From: CAVORB01 sp963736235
Lineage (GTDB): Bacteria > Pseudomonadota > Gammaproteobacteria > Chromatiales > Chromatiaceae
Direction: 5' to 3'
Length of the DNA stretch: 64,000 nucleotides
Assembly: GCA_963736235.1 (NCBI GenBank)
Contig: CAVTOR010000031.1
Location: 310,001-374,000 of the forward strand
In this document: piece by piece, positions 1 to 9,471 of the stretch
Layout of the letters: the number at the start of each line of letters is the position of its first letter
Numbering within the stretch: the stretch's first letter is position 1
The notes under the pieces: model-generated
Told to the model about the DNA's origin: nothing
What the model saw: only the letters and a program-made list of their open reading frames with translations
Database searches by the model: none
Position numbers and translations under genes: made by a program

Positions 1-919
1 CTGCGCCGCCGGCGATGACCGGCCGCCGTCGACCGATGCGATCCGAGATCCAGCCGGCCTTGAAGGAGCCGATGGCGAATCCCGCGAGGGCGGCCGTGGT
101 GTAGAGGGAGGCGCCGGTCCGATCGAGCCCGTAGAGATCCCGCATCAGTGGCACACCCCATAACCCCGCGAACGCGAACAGGCTGCCAGTGACGCCGAAA
201 TTGACCCAGAACCCAGGCCAGACGTCGCGTCGGCGGAGCACATCCAGCAGGTCCCGCGTCCAGTGCCGCTCGCGCGCCGGGTGGGCGCTGAGCCCCTCCT
301 GCTCGCGCACGGAAGGGAAACCCGCATCCTCCGGCCGGTTGCGGACCAACAACAGGGTAAGTCCGGCCAGAGCGAGGGAGGCGATCCCGGCGCCCACGAA
401 CACCTGCCGCCAGGACACCCCGGTGAGCAGGAGGGCCAGCGGACCGGCCGCGAGAATCGAGCCCAGGTTTCCGATCAGCAGGGTGAACCCGCTGATGCGC
501 CCATACTGGCGCTCCGAGAACCAGACGGCATTGCTCTTCATGAGGCCGACGAACACCACCGACACGCCGAGCCCGACCAGGAACCGCCCCCAGCTCGCGG
601 ACGCGAAATCATCAGCCAGGCCGAACAGAATCGATCCCACGCCCGCCACTAGTCCGCCCACGGCGACGCTCACCCGGGGCCCGAGGGTATCGGCGAGGAC
701 GCCCGAGGGGATCTGCATGGCCGTGTAGATGTAGTAGTAAGTCGCGGCCAGGGACCCGAGGGCGGCTCCCGAGGTGCCAAAAGCCTCCATCAGGTCGGCT
801 GAGACGACACCCGGGGCCATGCGATGGAAGTAGACCATGATGTAGCTGCCCACCAGCAGCCAGAATACGGTCCAGCGGGTGCGAAGGAAACGGACATGGT
901 CGGTGGGGGGGAGAGTCAT
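1..919 (-). CDS. MFS transporter, partial (C-terminus beyond window start)
   Basis: The minus strand is open from an ATG at 919 to the window edge, giving about 306 residues. The protein is a run of hydrophobic helices. Major facilitator features are visible: a first helix ending in VYFHRMAPG, then GVLADTLGPR after helix 2 (the MFS loop 2-3 GxxxDxxGxR motif), and a second copy of that motif, GWISDRIGRRRP, near residue 295, which starts the second six-helix half. This is a cytoplasmic-membrane secondary transporter of the nitrate/nitrite-porter or sugar-phosphate-antiporter type. The substrate cannot be told. It lies downstream of lipB on the same strand with a 183-bp gap, so it may be its own unit. 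The far end is missing only because the window stops. Confidence 0.85.
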   Translation of the reverse strand, partial: MTLPPTDHVRFLRTRWTVFWLLVGSYIMVYFHRMAPGVVSADLMEAFGTSGAALGSLAATYYYIYTAMQIPSGVLADTLGPRVSVAVGGLVAGVGSILFGLADDFASASWGRFLVGLGVSVVFVGLMKSNAVWFSERQYGRISGFTLLIGNLGSILAAGPLALLLTGVSWRQVFVGAGIASLALAGLTLLLVRNRPEDAGFPSVREQEGLSAHPARERHWTRDLLDVLRRRDVWPGFWVNFGVTGSLFAFAGLWGVPLMRDLYGLDRTGASLYTTAALAGFAIGSFKAGWISDRIGRRRPVIAGGA

Positions 920-1102
920 GGGCGGACAGGAGATGCTGGTCGACTTGGGGTACAGGGGGCGAGGCCTACTCGAGGCGCGGTCAGCGGCGTCTGCCGATCG
1001 GAGCGCGAACTCACCAAGTATGGGGCATGTGGTTACGAACCTCAGACGCAACTTGCACAACCGCGAACACTGCTGCGCTGTCTCCGGATCTCCAGCCGTG
1101 CA

Positions 1103-1783
1103 CTAGGCGCGGACCTGCAGGTCGCCATCGTGCTCGTCGCCGGCCTCCGCTGCAACGACGCGGCGCCCGAGCAGCAGTGCGATCGCCGCCGCCAGATCCG
1201 CGGCAACTCGAGCCAGGTCCGCCGGCTCGTTGCGGACAGCGATCTGGGTCACCGCGAGTCCTGGGTAACCGCAAGGGTTGATGCGGGAAAAGGGCTCCAG
1301 ATCCATGTCGACGTTCAGCGCCAGGCCGTGGAAGCTGCAGCCGCGTCGTACCCGCAATCCCAGCGAGGCGATCTTGGCGCCCTCAACGTACACGCCCGGG
1401 GCATCGGGACGGGAATTGGACAGGATGCCGTAGCCTGCCAGCAGTGCCACCACGGCCTGCTCCAGCAGGTGCACCAGGCGCTTGATCCCGAGGCCGGAGG
1501 CACGCAGATCCAGCAACAGATAGGCGACGACCTGTCCGGGCCCGTGGAAGGTGACCTGACCGCCACGATCCACCTTGATCACCGGAATGTCCCCCGGGTC
1601 CAGGATGTGCTCCGTCCGACCGGCCTGCCCCAGGGTAAAGACGGCGGGATGTTCCAGCAGCCAGAGCTCGTCAGGGGTATCCGCAACACGCTGGTCGGTG
1701 AAATCCCGCATGGCCCGCCAGACGCGGACGTATTCGCGCATGCCAAGGTGGCGAACGACCAGGATTTGTTGGCGGCGGCTCAC
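1103..1783 (-). CDS. lipB: octanoyl-[ACP]:protein N-octanoyltransferase LipB
   Basis: 226 residues, the usual LipB length. It transfers octanoyl groups from acyl carrier protein to lipoyl domains of pyruvate and 2-oxoglutarate dehydrogenases and the glycine cleavage H protein, the first step of endogenous lipoate synthesis in the cytoplasm. Signatures seen: RGGQVTFHGPGQ (residues 73-84), GAKIASLGLR with the catalytic lysine K137, FHGLALNVDMD, and INPCGYPG with the catalytic cysteine C171. Its ATG overlaps the stop of the upstream ybeD-like gene by 4 bp, so the two are co-translated. lipA, which often follows, is not here; the next gene on the strand is an unrelated transporter. Confidence 0.96.
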   Translation of the reverse strand: MSRRQQILVVRHLGMREYVRVWRAMRDFTDQRVADTPDELWLLEHPAVFTLGQAGRTEHILDPGDIPVIKVDRGGQVTFHGPGQVVAYLLLDLRASGLGIKRLVHLLEQAVVALLAGYGILSNSRPDAPGVYVEGAKIASLGLRVRRGCSFHGLALNVDMDLEPFSRINPCGYPGLAVTQIAVRNEPADLARVAADLAAAIALLLGRRVVAAEAGDEHDGDLQVRA

Positions 1784-2049
1784 ATGGCCCAGACCACGCG
1801 CTGGTGCGCGCTCAGCTCACGATAGATGGCATCTAGCTGTTCCTTGTCGGCGGCCTGGATGGTCACGGTGACCGATAGCCACTTGCCGCCGCGGCTCTCG
1901 CGCACCCGGACCAAGGTCTCGTCGAGATCCGGCGCGTGGCGGCGCACGATTTCCACCACCAGAGCCTGGAACCTATCGTCCGCCCTGCCCATGGCCTTGA
2001 TGGGAAACCGGCAGGGGAACTCGATCAGGGTTTCCGGCGCGTCAGGCAT
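1780..2049 (-). CDS. ybeD: YbeD/DUF493 family protein
   Basis: 89 residues from an ATG at 2049; a GTG three codons upstream (2058) is possible. It contains the family's IEFPCRFPIKAMGR start and a predicted ACT-like alpha-beta fold ending in YRELSAHQRVVWAM. YbeD is a small conserved cytoplasmic protein that in Enterobacteria and relatives sits between a D-Ala carboxypeptidase gene and lipB. The same dacA-(dat)-ybeD-lipB order is found here. It overlaps the upstream aminotransferase by a few bases and lipB by 4 bp, a tight operon. The biochemical function is not established; an allosteric or lipoate-related role is only inferred from position. Confidence 0.9.
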   Translation of the reverse strand: MPDAPETLIEFPCRFPIKAMGRADDRFQALVVEIVRRHAPDLDETLVRVRESRGGKWLSVTVTIQAADKEQLDAIYRELSAHQRVVWAM

Positions 2050-2902
2050 GACCCGCACGCAGACGCGCCTTGTAGTCCTGGAACAGGCTATCCATGCGCC
2101 GCCACAGCGGCCCAGGCCGCCCTTCGCCGACGGGTTCTCCGTCGAGGCGTGTCACCGGAGCCACCTCGCGGCTCGAGCTCGTGATCCACACCTCCTCCGC
2201 GCCGGCGAGCTCTTCGCGCGTGATCTCGCGCTCGCTGCAGGGGATGCCCGCTTCCCGCGCCAGATCCACGACCAGGTCGCGGGTAATGCCCGGCAACAGC
2301 AGGTTGCCTTTCGGCGGCGTGATCAACTCGCCGCCCAGGACGGCGAACAGGTTGGAAATGGAGCCCTCGATCGCGTATTCATCGCGAATGAGGATCGACT
2401 CCTCGACGCCCGCATCCTCCGCGGCCTGACGCAGCAGCACATTGCTGAGCAGGGCGATCGCCTTGATGTCGCAGCGCAGCCAGCGAAAGTCGTCGAGCGT
2501 GATGGCCGCAATGCCCCTGGCCGCGATGTCCGGGTGGCGCGCCTTGGCGTCCCAGGCCATGACGAACACCGTGGGCCTCGGACTCACGGGAAACAGGTGA
2601 TTGCGCGTGGGGTCCGCCCCCCTGGTCACCTGGAGGTAGACGAGTTGATCCGGCCGGTCCGCGCCGCCGCTCAGGCGCTGGAGTATGCGGCCCCACTCAT
2701 CCCGCGGCAGGGGGTTTTCCATGCGGATGGCAGAAAGACTGTTGTCCAGCCGGTCCAGATGCTCGGGAAGCCGGAAGGCCTGACCGCCATAGACCGGGAT
2801 CACCTCGTAAACCCCGTCTCCGAACAGGAAGCCGCGGTCCATGACGGGCACCTTGGCCTGGTCCAAAGGCATGAACTCGCCGTTGAGGTAAACCTCGGCC
2901 AC
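2042..2902 (-). CDS. dat: class IV PLP aminotransferase, D-amino acid transaminase type
   Basis: 286 residues from a GTG at 2902. The open frame extends to an ATG at 2944 (300 aa), but that would overlap dacA by 40 bp, and family similarity begins at AEVYLNGEFMP just after the GTG. Fold-type IV signatures: DRGFLFGDGVYEV near the N-terminus, the PLP lysine in RCDIKAIALL, then EGSISNLFAV and LLPGITRD. D-alanine/D-glutamate interconversion would fit its place next to a D-Ala-D-Ala carboxypeptidase in a peptidoglycan cluster. Branched-chain or 4-amino-4-deoxychorismate activity cannot be excluded from sequence. Part of dacA-dat-ybeD-lipB. Confidence 0.82.
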   Translation of the reverse strand: MAEVYLNGEFMPLDQAKVPVMDRGFLFGDGVYEVIPVYGGQAFRLPEHLDRLDNSLSAIRMENPLPRDEWGRILQRLSGGADRPDQLVYLQVTRGADPTRNHLFPVSPRPTVFVMAWDAKARHPDIAARGIAAITLDDFRWLRCDIKAIALLSNVLLRQAAEDAGVEESILIRDEYAIEGSISNLFAVLGGELITPPKGNLLLPGITRDLVVDLAREAGIPCSEREITREELAGAEEVWITSSSREVAPVTRLDGEPVGEGRPGPLWRRMDSLFQDYKARLRAGHA

Positions 2903-2904
2903 GG

Positions 2905-4074
2905 TCAGAACCACTGCAGCACGCTGTCGCGAGCGAGCTCCCATAGACCGCCCTCCGCGACGTCCTGCAGCGCCACCAGGGGGGCGCGCAGCACCTCCTT
3001 ATCGTCCAGGTTGACGATGATGCTCCCCACGGCGGCGCCCCGGGAGACCGGCGCGGAGATGTCGGCGTTCTTCTCGATGCGCGCGGACAGTTTGCTGTAC
3101 TGCCGGCGCGGAATGGTGACGTAGACGTCCTCCGCCGGCCCGACTGGCAGATCCGTGATGTCTCCCTTCCATACGCGCAGGGTCTCCACCGCCTCACCGC
3201 CGGGATAGAGCTTGTGGCTCTCGTAGAAGCGGAAGCCGTAATTGAGCAGGGCCAGGCTCGCCTCGGCTCGCGCCTTGGGCCCGGTCGAGCCGAGGACCAC
3301 CGAGGTGAGACGCATGTCGTCGCGCTTGGACGAGGCCACCAGGCAGTAGCCGGCGGCTTCCGTGTGGCCGGTCTTCACCCCGTCCACCGAGTCGTCCTGA
3401 TACAGGAGCATGTTGCGGTTGCCTTGCTTGATGCCGTTGTAGACGAACTCCCTCTCCGAATACCAGGCATAGAGCTCCGGAAACTCCCGGATCGTCGCCG
3501 CCGTCACCAGCGCCATGTCCCGCGCGGTGGTGTAGTGTTCGGGATGCGGCAGGCCATCGGCGTTCATGAAGTGGCTGTTCGTCATCCCGAGTCGCTGCGC
3601 GTGGGTGTTCATCAGCTCCGCGAAGGTGGCCTCGCTGCCTGCGATGTGCTCCGCGAGCGCCACGCTCGCGTCGTTGCCGGACTGGATGATCATCCCCTTG
3701 AGCAGGTCTTGCACCGACACCCGCGTACCCACCTCGACGAACATCTTGGAGCCGCCGGTGCGCCAGGCCTTCTCGCTGATCAGGACCTCGTCCTCCAACT
3801 TCAGATTGCCCCGCCCCAGCTCGCGGAAGATCACGTAGGCCGCCATGATCTTGGTCAGGCTGGCGGGCTCCAGACGCTCATCGGCATTCGATTCCGCGAG
3901 GATCGTCCCGCTGTTGTTGTCCATCAGCAGGTAGCTCTTGGCCTGGATCTGCGGCGGGTCCGGAATGGGGACCTGATCCGATGCAGGGGCCGAAACCGGC
4001 GTCTCTTCCGCGTGCGCACCGACCAACGGCAAGAAAGAAAACAGCAGAATCAATATGTTGATTGAGAGATTCAT
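2905..4074 (-). CDS. dacA: D-alanyl-D-alanine carboxypeptidase (PBP5/PBP6 type)
   Basis: 389 residues from the ATG at 4074, chosen because it begins a clear signal peptide (MNLSINILILLFSFLPLVGA, cleavage near HA-EE). The open frame runs further upstream without signal features. The three penicillin-binding motifs are present: SLTK (S72, K75), SGN (132-134) and KTG (234-236). A C-terminal PBP5-type beta domain and an amphipathic tail (ARDSVLQWF) follow, which would anchor it to the outer face of the inner membrane. It trims the terminal D-Ala of peptidoglycan pentapeptides. It is followed at once by the class IV aminotransferase. Confidence 0.95.
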   Translation of the reverse strand: MNLSINILILLFSFLPLVGAHAEETPVSAPASDQVPIPDPPQIQAKSYLLMDNNSGTILAESNADERLEPASLTKIMAAYVIFRELGRGNLKLEDEVLISEKAWRTGGSKMFVEVGTRVSVQDLLKGMIIQSGNDASVALAEHIAGSEATFAELMNTHAQRLGMTNSHFMNADGLPHPEHYTTARDMALVTAATIREFPELYAWYSEREFVYNGIKQGNRNMLLYQDDSVDGVKTGHTEAAGYCLVASSKRDDMRLTSVVLGSTGPKARAEASLALLNYGFRFYESHKLYPGGEAVETLRVWKGDITDLPVGPAEDVYVTIPRRQYSKLSARIEKNADISAPVSRGAAVGSIIVNLDDKEVLRAPLVALQDVAEGGLWELARDSVLQWF

Positions 4075-4244
4075 GGGTGCCACTTGAAAAGATTGGAGGT
4101 GAGGCCCGGGACCGCGAGACGCACCGATTCGGCGCGCCATTCTAACCCCAAGCCCCTGGTTTGACATCCACTCGACAGGGGTCCGGATACCCTTGGCGCC
4201 TATCCGCCGGAGCCCAGGCGGAGTCGGACTGTGTCAGGCCGATA

Positions 4245-5366
4245 TCATTCCAAGACGATGTGGGAGTCCTTCAGCCCGAGTGAGGCGACGATCTGTGAGA
4301 CGTTGTTCACCTTCTGCCGCGATTCGAACGGTCCGACCCGGACCTTATAGAGCGCCGCATCGCCGCCCGCGCGCACCTGCACCTGTTCGGTAAGCTGGGT
4401 AACGAGCTGGCGTCGCAACTGCTCGGCATTGGTGCGGTTTCCGAACGCGCCGACCTGCAGATAGAGCGATGAGCCTTGGGTGCCGGCGGGCGCAGGCGCC
4501 GGGCTGTCCGCGGCGATCTTCGGCGCAGACGCGCTGCCAGCCGCCGGAGCCGGGTTGGCGGACCGAGCGGGGGGCGGCGTCGCACTCACGGGTTCCTTGC
4601 TCTGCGCCACCAGTATCGGCGTCGCGGATGCAGGGCTGGGCTCAGGTCTCGCGGCCTCGGTCGCCGCGGCTGCCAGTGCCGGGGGAGCCGACTCGGCCTT
4701 CTTCTTCGGCTGGGCGCTGTCGGCGATCGTCTCCCCGCGACCGGGCCGGATCTGGTCACGCCCGGTGCGCTCGGCGATCGCGAACAGGTTCTCGTCGCCG
4801 CCTCCGGAGCCCGGCTTGCGAGGATCGATCGCGCGCACCTCGACCACGGCGGTACCCTTGCTCACCACGCCGAGCTTGCGCGCGGCGGTGTAGGACAGGT
4901 CGATCACCCGGTCGCCGTGAAAGGGCCCGCGGTCGTTGATCCTGACCACGGCCGTGCGGCCGTTCTCCAGGTTGGTCACCTTGGCATAGGTAGGCAAGGG
5001 TAGGCTTTTATGCGCGGCGGTCATGGCGTACATGTCGTAGCGCTCGCCGCTGCTGGTCTTGCGACCGTGGAACTTCTTCCCGTACCAGGAGGCGACGCCG
5101 CGTTCCACGTGGCCGGCGCTGTTGGTCTTGGTTTTGTACCGTTTGCCGAAGACGACGTAGGAGGCGGGGTTGCCGTACTTGCTCTTGGGCTCCACCTTGG
5201 GCACGGCATCCGGTGCGTTGGCGAACTCCGACCAATCCCCGGGCCCGTCCTTGCCACCCGACCCGGCGCAGCCTGACAGCAGGGCGATCAGCCCCCCGAG
5301 CAGGAGCATGTGACACAGGCCTGAACGACCCATCCGCGAGCCGAACTGCTGGTTGCCGTCTATCAT
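4245..5366 (-). CDS. rlpA: septal ring lytic transglycosylase RlpA (lipoprotein)
   Basis: 373 residues. The N-terminus is a lipoprotein signal with lipobox LLSGC (C33). A double-psi beta-barrel domain follows (about residues 88-167), with GVASWYGKKFHGRKTSSGE and INDRGPFHGDRVIDLS. Then comes a long Ala/Pro-rich linker and a C-terminal SPOR domain (about 298-370; LYLQVGAFGNRTNAEQL, YKVRVGPF) that binds denuded glycan strands at division sites. In Pseudomonas RlpA cleaves naked glycans; here it sits just downstream of mltB, the usual order. An alternative start at 5333 would shorten the n-region. A GGGGGA stretch lies just before the chosen ATG. Confidence 0.94.
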   Translation of the reverse strand: MIDGNQQFGSRMGRSGLCHMLLLGGLIALLSGCAGSGGKDGPGDWSEFANAPDAVPKVEPKSKYGNPASYVVFGKRYKTKTNSAGHVERGVASWYGKKFHGRKTSSGERYDMYAMTAAHKSLPLPTYAKVTNLENGRTAVVRINDRGPFHGDRVIDLSYTAARKLGVVSKGTAVVEVRAIDPRKPGSGGGDENLFAIAERTGRDQIRPGRGETIADSAQPKKKAESAPPALAAAATEAARPEPSPASATPILVAQSKEPVSATPPPARSANPAPAAGSASAPKIAADSPAPAPAGTQGSSLYLQVGAFGNRTNAEQLRRQLVTQLTEQVQVRAGGDAALYKVRVGPFESRQKVNNVSQIVASLGLKDSHIVLE

Positions 5367-5390
5367 CGTTTTCCCCCGGCCATTCTCAGA

Positions 5391-6434
5391 TCAATTGGCG
5401 GCGGCCGTCTTTCCGGCTTCAGTCTCGTAGCGGGCCTTGATCTCCTGGCTCAGCTGGTAGACCGCCATAGCATACAGGTTGCTGTGGTTGTAACGGGTAA
5501 TCACATAGAAGTTCTCGAGCCCCAGCCAATACTCGTCCTGCCGCCCGTCCAGAAGGATCAGGGTCGCTCTCGCCGACCGATCTAGCGGGTCCGCGGCGAG
5601 CACGCCCTTGGCGGCGAGGTCGCCGACGCGCGATTCGGGCTTCACCGGCTTCTTCTCGGCGACCGGCACACCCGGCGGGAGTCCTTGCCGAACCTCGGCC
5701 CGCGTCACGACTGGCTCACCGGTCTTCCACCCGTGACGCTTGAAATAGCTGGCGACGCTGCCGACGACGTCGGCGCGGCTCTCCCACAGGTCACGCCGAC
5801 CGTCGCCGTCAAAGTCCACGGCATAGGCGCGATAGCTCGAAGGGATGAACTGGGGCATGCCCACCGCCCCGGCGTAGGAACCGGTCACACCGGTCGCGTC
5901 GACGGCTTCCTCCCGGCTCAGGAGCAAAAAGTGCTCGAGCTCCTTGCGGAAGAAATCAGCCCGCTCGGGATAGGAGAAGCCGAGCGTGGTCAGGGCGTCG
6001 ATGACGCGGTGGCGGCCCAGGTTGCCGCCATAGTTGGTCTCCACGCCGATGATCGCCGTGATGATGTCCGGCGGCACGCCGTATGCGGCACTGGCGCGCG
6101 CCAGCGTCTGCGCGTTCTCCTTCCAGAATCGGACACCGCCGGCAATCCGCTCGTCCGTCACGAAGATGGCACGGTACTGATGCCAGGGCTTGGCCTCCCA
6201 AGGCCGGCGCATGGCGTCGATGATCTCCTGGCGATAGCGTCCCTTCCCCAAGAGGACGGCGATATCCGCCTCCTCAAGACCGTGCTTGCGGGCCATTTCC
6301 ACCGTGAAGCGCTGCGCGCCGGCGCGATAGCTCGCGGGCTCGGCCGCCAGCGCAGCGCCGAGCCAGGAGACCAAAAACGCGCCAAGCAAAACCGGCAACA
6401 TTCGCATCAGCCGTTCTCTGGGCTTATCACGCAT
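5391..6434 (-). CDS. mltB: lytic murein transglycosylase B
   Basis: 347 residues from the ATG at 6434; the open frame continues to 6476 but that would overlap rodA. Signal peptide MRMLPVLLGAFLVSWLGAALA. The SLT-type catalytic glutamate is in GVETNYGG (E132), followed by family sequence ALTTLGFSYPERADFFRKEL, GMPQFIPSSYRAYAVDFDGD and LGLENFYVITRYNHSNLYA. It cleaves the beta-1,4 MurNAc-GlcNAc bond with 1,6-anhydro product formation in the periplasm. It lies between rodA and rlpA, as in many Gammaproteobacteria, so it belongs to the elongation/turnover operon. Confidence 0.95.
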   Translation of the reverse strand: MRDKPRERLMRMLPVLLGAFLVSWLGAALAAEPASYRAGAQRFTVEMARKHGLEEADIAVLLGKGRYRQEIIDAMRRPWEAKPWHQYRAIFVTDERIAGGVRFWKENAQTLARASAAYGVPPDIITAIIGVETNYGGNLGRHRVIDALTTLGFSYPERADFFRKELEHFLLLSREEAVDATGVTGSYAGAVGMPQFIPSSYRAYAVDFDGDGRRDLWESRADVVGSVASYFKRHGWKTGEPVVTRAEVRQGLPPGVPVAEKKPVKPESRVGDLAAKGVLAADPLDRSARATLILLDGRQDEYWLGLENFYVITRYNHSNLYAMAVYQLSQEIKARYETEAGKTAAAN

Positions 6435-6468
6435 TTTAGTAGTTACTTGCAGAATGTTACGAAACTTT

Positions 6469-7605
6469 CTATGCACGAAGCAATTTTCTGTGGGTGCGAA
6501 TGGACATGATGACGCCGAAGCCGGCCATGATAGTCACCAGAGAGGTCCCTCCATAGCTCACCATCGGCAGGGGCACCCCGACCACGGGGAGCAGCCCGGT
6601 GACCATGCCCGTGTTGACAAAAAGGTAAACGAAAAAAACCAGCGTCAGACCACCCGCGAGCAGCCTGCCGTAGGTGTCCTGGGCCTGGGTGGCAATGTAC
6701 AGGCCGCGTAGGATGATGAAGAGATAGATTCCGAGCAGCAGAAGGATGCCGAACAGTCCCAGTTCCTCGCCGATGACCGCGAAGATGAAATCCGTGGAGC
6801 GCTCTGGTAGAAACTCCAGGTGAGACTGGGTTCCGTTGAGCCACCCCTTGCCGTAAAGCCCGCCGGAGCCGATGGCGATACGCGACTGAATGATGTGGTA
6901 TCCAGCGCCGAGCGGATCGTTCTCCGGATTGAGGAACGTAAGCACCCGCTGGCGCTGGTAGGGGAGCATGAGGTACCAGAGCGCGGGCGTCAGCGCCCCG
7001 GCGCTGACGCCCAGGAAGGCGATGAGACGCCAGGATAGGCCCGCGAGAAAGAGCACCATCGCGCCGGCGCTCGCGACCAACAGCGCGGTACCAAGGTCCG
7101 GCTGCCGGGCAATCAGCACCACCGGGATGGAGGTGAATACCGCCGCGGCCAAAACGCGCAGCATGCTCGGAGGGAGCGGTCGTTCTGCCAGGTGCCAGGC
7201 CAACATCATCGGCACCGCGACCTTGAGGATCTCGGAGGGCTGGAACCGAACCACGCCAAGGTCCAGCCAACGCTGCGCCCCCTTGCCGATCTCGCCAATG
7301 GCCAGCACCCCGACGAGCATGACGACCCCGAGCAGGTACAGCAACGGCGACCAACGGCGCAACTCCGGCGGCGGGATCTGGGCGACCGCAACCATGACCA
7401 CGAAGGCGATGCCGAGACGGATCATCTGCGCGTCCATTTTGGACGGGTCCTGATCGCTGGCGCTGTAGAGAACCATCAGCCCGAAACCGCACAGGGACAG
7501 CAGCCCGACCAGCAACGGCAGATCCAGATGCAGCCGCGCGAGCAACCCGATCTGGATTGCCGCCGGCGGGGTATCGAGCCCGGAGGTGTAGGACCTATCC
7601 GCCAT
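6469..7605 (-). CDS. rodA: peptidoglycan glycosyltransferase RodA (SEDS family)
   Basis: 378 residues from the ATG at 7605, preceded by a strong site (AAGGAGG, 6 nt spacing) and overlapping the mrdA end by 11 bp. About ten hydrophobic helices. SEDS signatures: LGIAFVVMVAVAQIPP, RLHLDLPLLVGLLSL at the N-terminus, and near the C-terminus NTGMVTGLLPVVGVPLPMVSYGGTS. RodA polymerises glycan strands from lipid II during side-wall elongation with PBP2 (mrdA) and the MreBCD scaffold, all encoded in the same run. This gene is intact, unlike its neighbours mrdA, mreD and mreC. Confidence 0.96.
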   Translation of the reverse strand: MADRSYTSGLDTPPAAIQIGLLARLHLDLPLLVGLLSLCGFGLMVLYSASDQDPSKMDAQMIRLGIAFVVMVAVAQIPPPELRRWSPLLYLLGVVMLVGVLAIGEIGKGAQRWLDLGVVRFQPSEILKVAVPMMLAWHLAERPLPPSMLRVLAAAVFTSIPVVLIARQPDLGTALLVASAGAMVLFLAGLSWRLIAFLGVSAGALTPALWYLMLPYQRQRVLTFLNPENDPLGAGYHIIQSRIAIGSGGLYGKGWLNGTQSHLEFLPERSTDFIFAVIGEELGLFGILLLLGIYLFIILRGLYIATQAQDTYGRLLAGGLTLVFFVYLFVNTGMVTGLLPVVGVPLPMVSYGGTSLVTIMAGFGVIMSIRTHRKLLRA

Positions 7606-9462
7606 CGTCGGCCTCCTTGTTGACCATGAGCGTCGGGCCGACCAGGTAGGCATCCATCACCTGGCGCGCGATGGGCGCCGCCACCGAGCCGCCGTGCCCG
7701 CCGTTCTCCACGATCACAGCCACTGCGATCCGGGGCTCGTCTACGGGCGCGAAGGCGATGAACAGAGCGTGGTCGCGCATGCGCTCGTCGACCTCGGACT
7801 CCTTGTAGCGCTCCTTCTGCCCGACGGTGAAGACCTGTGCGGTGCCGGTCTTGCCCGCGATCCTGTACGCGTCCGTGCGAATGCGCCTGGCGGTGCCCCG
7901 CTCGCCCTCCACCACCTCGGTCATGGCAGCGATTACACTGTCGATGTGCGCGGGCGACAGCTGCAGCTGTCGCGTAACCGCCGGAATCAGCTCCATGGTC
8001 GGCGATCCAGGTATCTGGGCAACCCGGGCCACCCGCGGCTGCATGTAGCGTCCCCGCGCCGCTAGCGTGGCGGTCGCGCTCGCCAACTGCAATGGCGTGG
8101 TCAGGAACGAGCCCTGGCCGATACCCACGATCAGGGTCTCACCGGGGAACCAGGGCTGGTTGCGCGCACGCCTCTTCCAGTCCCGCGAGGGCAACAAGCC
8201 ACCAAGTTCGCCCGAGACATCGATACCCGTACGCTCGCCGAAGCCGAATCCCCCAAGGAAGCCGTGTAAGCGGTCGATCCCGATATCGTGGGCGAGGTCA
8301 TAGAAGTACACGTCGCAGGACTCGACGATGGCCTTGCGCAGGGCCACGCTGCCGTGACCCCAGCGCTTCCAATCGCGGTACTTGTGGCTATGCCCGGGCA
8401 GCTGATAGAAGCCGGGGCAATACTTGCCGGAGCTGGAGCCGACGGTGCCCGTCTCTAACCCCCCCAGCCCCACGAAGGGCTTCACCGTGGATCCCGGCGG
8501 ATACTGGCCGCGCACCGCGCGGTTGAACAGCGGCGTATCCGGAGAGTCCCTGAGCGCTCCATACTCCTCCGACCCGATGCCCTCTACGAACGGGTTGGGA
8601 TCGAAGCTCGGCCGGCTGACCATGGCGAGCACGCCGCCGTTGCGCGGATCGATGGCCACCACCGCGCCGCGGTTTTCCCCAAGTGCCAAGGCGGCCTGCT
8701 GCTGCAGCTTGATGTCCAGATAGAGCCTGAGGTCACGGCCCGGGACGGGGGCAGGCTCTCGAGCACCCGCGACACACGCCCCTTGGCGTTGACCTCGACC
8801 TGCTGGTGACCGACATGGCCGTGCAGGAGCTCCTCGTGGGCCTTCTCAACACCGCCCTTGCCGATGTAGTTCGTGCCGGCATAGTCGGAGGCGTCGATGC
8901 GCTTGATCTCCTCCTCGTTGATCCGCCCGACGTAGCCCAGCACGTGCGCGGTATGCTCACCCAGCGGGTAGGAACGCAACAAGGCGGCGCCTATGTCCAC
9001 GCCCGGAAACCGGTGACTGTTCACCGCGATCCGGGCCACCTCCTCCTGGTTGAGGTTGGTGCGGATGGGTACGCCCTCGAAGCGTCGGCGCTGCTTGCGC
9101 AGGCGCTCGAAGCGCTGGCGGTCCGCCTCCTCGATGCGGACGATCTTCGCGAGCTCGGCGATGGTCGCATCCAAGTCCTCCACCTTCTCCAGCGTGATGT
9201 CCAGGGAGTAGGAGGGATAGTTCTCGGCGAGCAGGATGCCGTTCGCGTCGTAGATAAGCCCGCGCGTGGGGGCAAGCGGCTCGATCTTGACCCGGTTGTC
9301 CTGGGACAAGGTCGAGAAGTGCTCGTGGCTCTCGATCTGCAGATGCGCCAGCTTGGCGACGACCGCGAGCAGGGCGGCGACCACCAATGTACTCGCGATC
9401 GCCGCCCGCCCCGCAAACAGACGGTGCTCGCCCCGATGGTCCTTGAACGTCGACTCGACCAT
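7595..9462 (-). pseudogene. mrdA: penicillin-binding protein 2 (MrdA), one frameshift as read
   Basis: The span encodes a full PBP2 in two frames. The N-terminal part (from ATG 9462) has the membrane anchor TLVVAALLAVVAKLAHLQIESH and the pedestal domain (APTRGLIYDANGILLAENYPSYS, GYVGRINEEE). After the G5 run at 8747-8751 the frame shifts. Adding one base restores LPPVPGRDLRLYLDIKLQQ and joins to the transpeptidase domain: GSTVK (SxxK), ESCDVYFYD (SxN-type), GKTGTAQVF (KTG). PBP2 crosslinks side-wall peptidoglycan with RodA. Because all catalytic motifs are conserved after the shift, a homopolymer sequencing deletion is far more likely than true decay. Confidence 0.9.
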
Positions 9463-9471
9463 TGGCCCGCC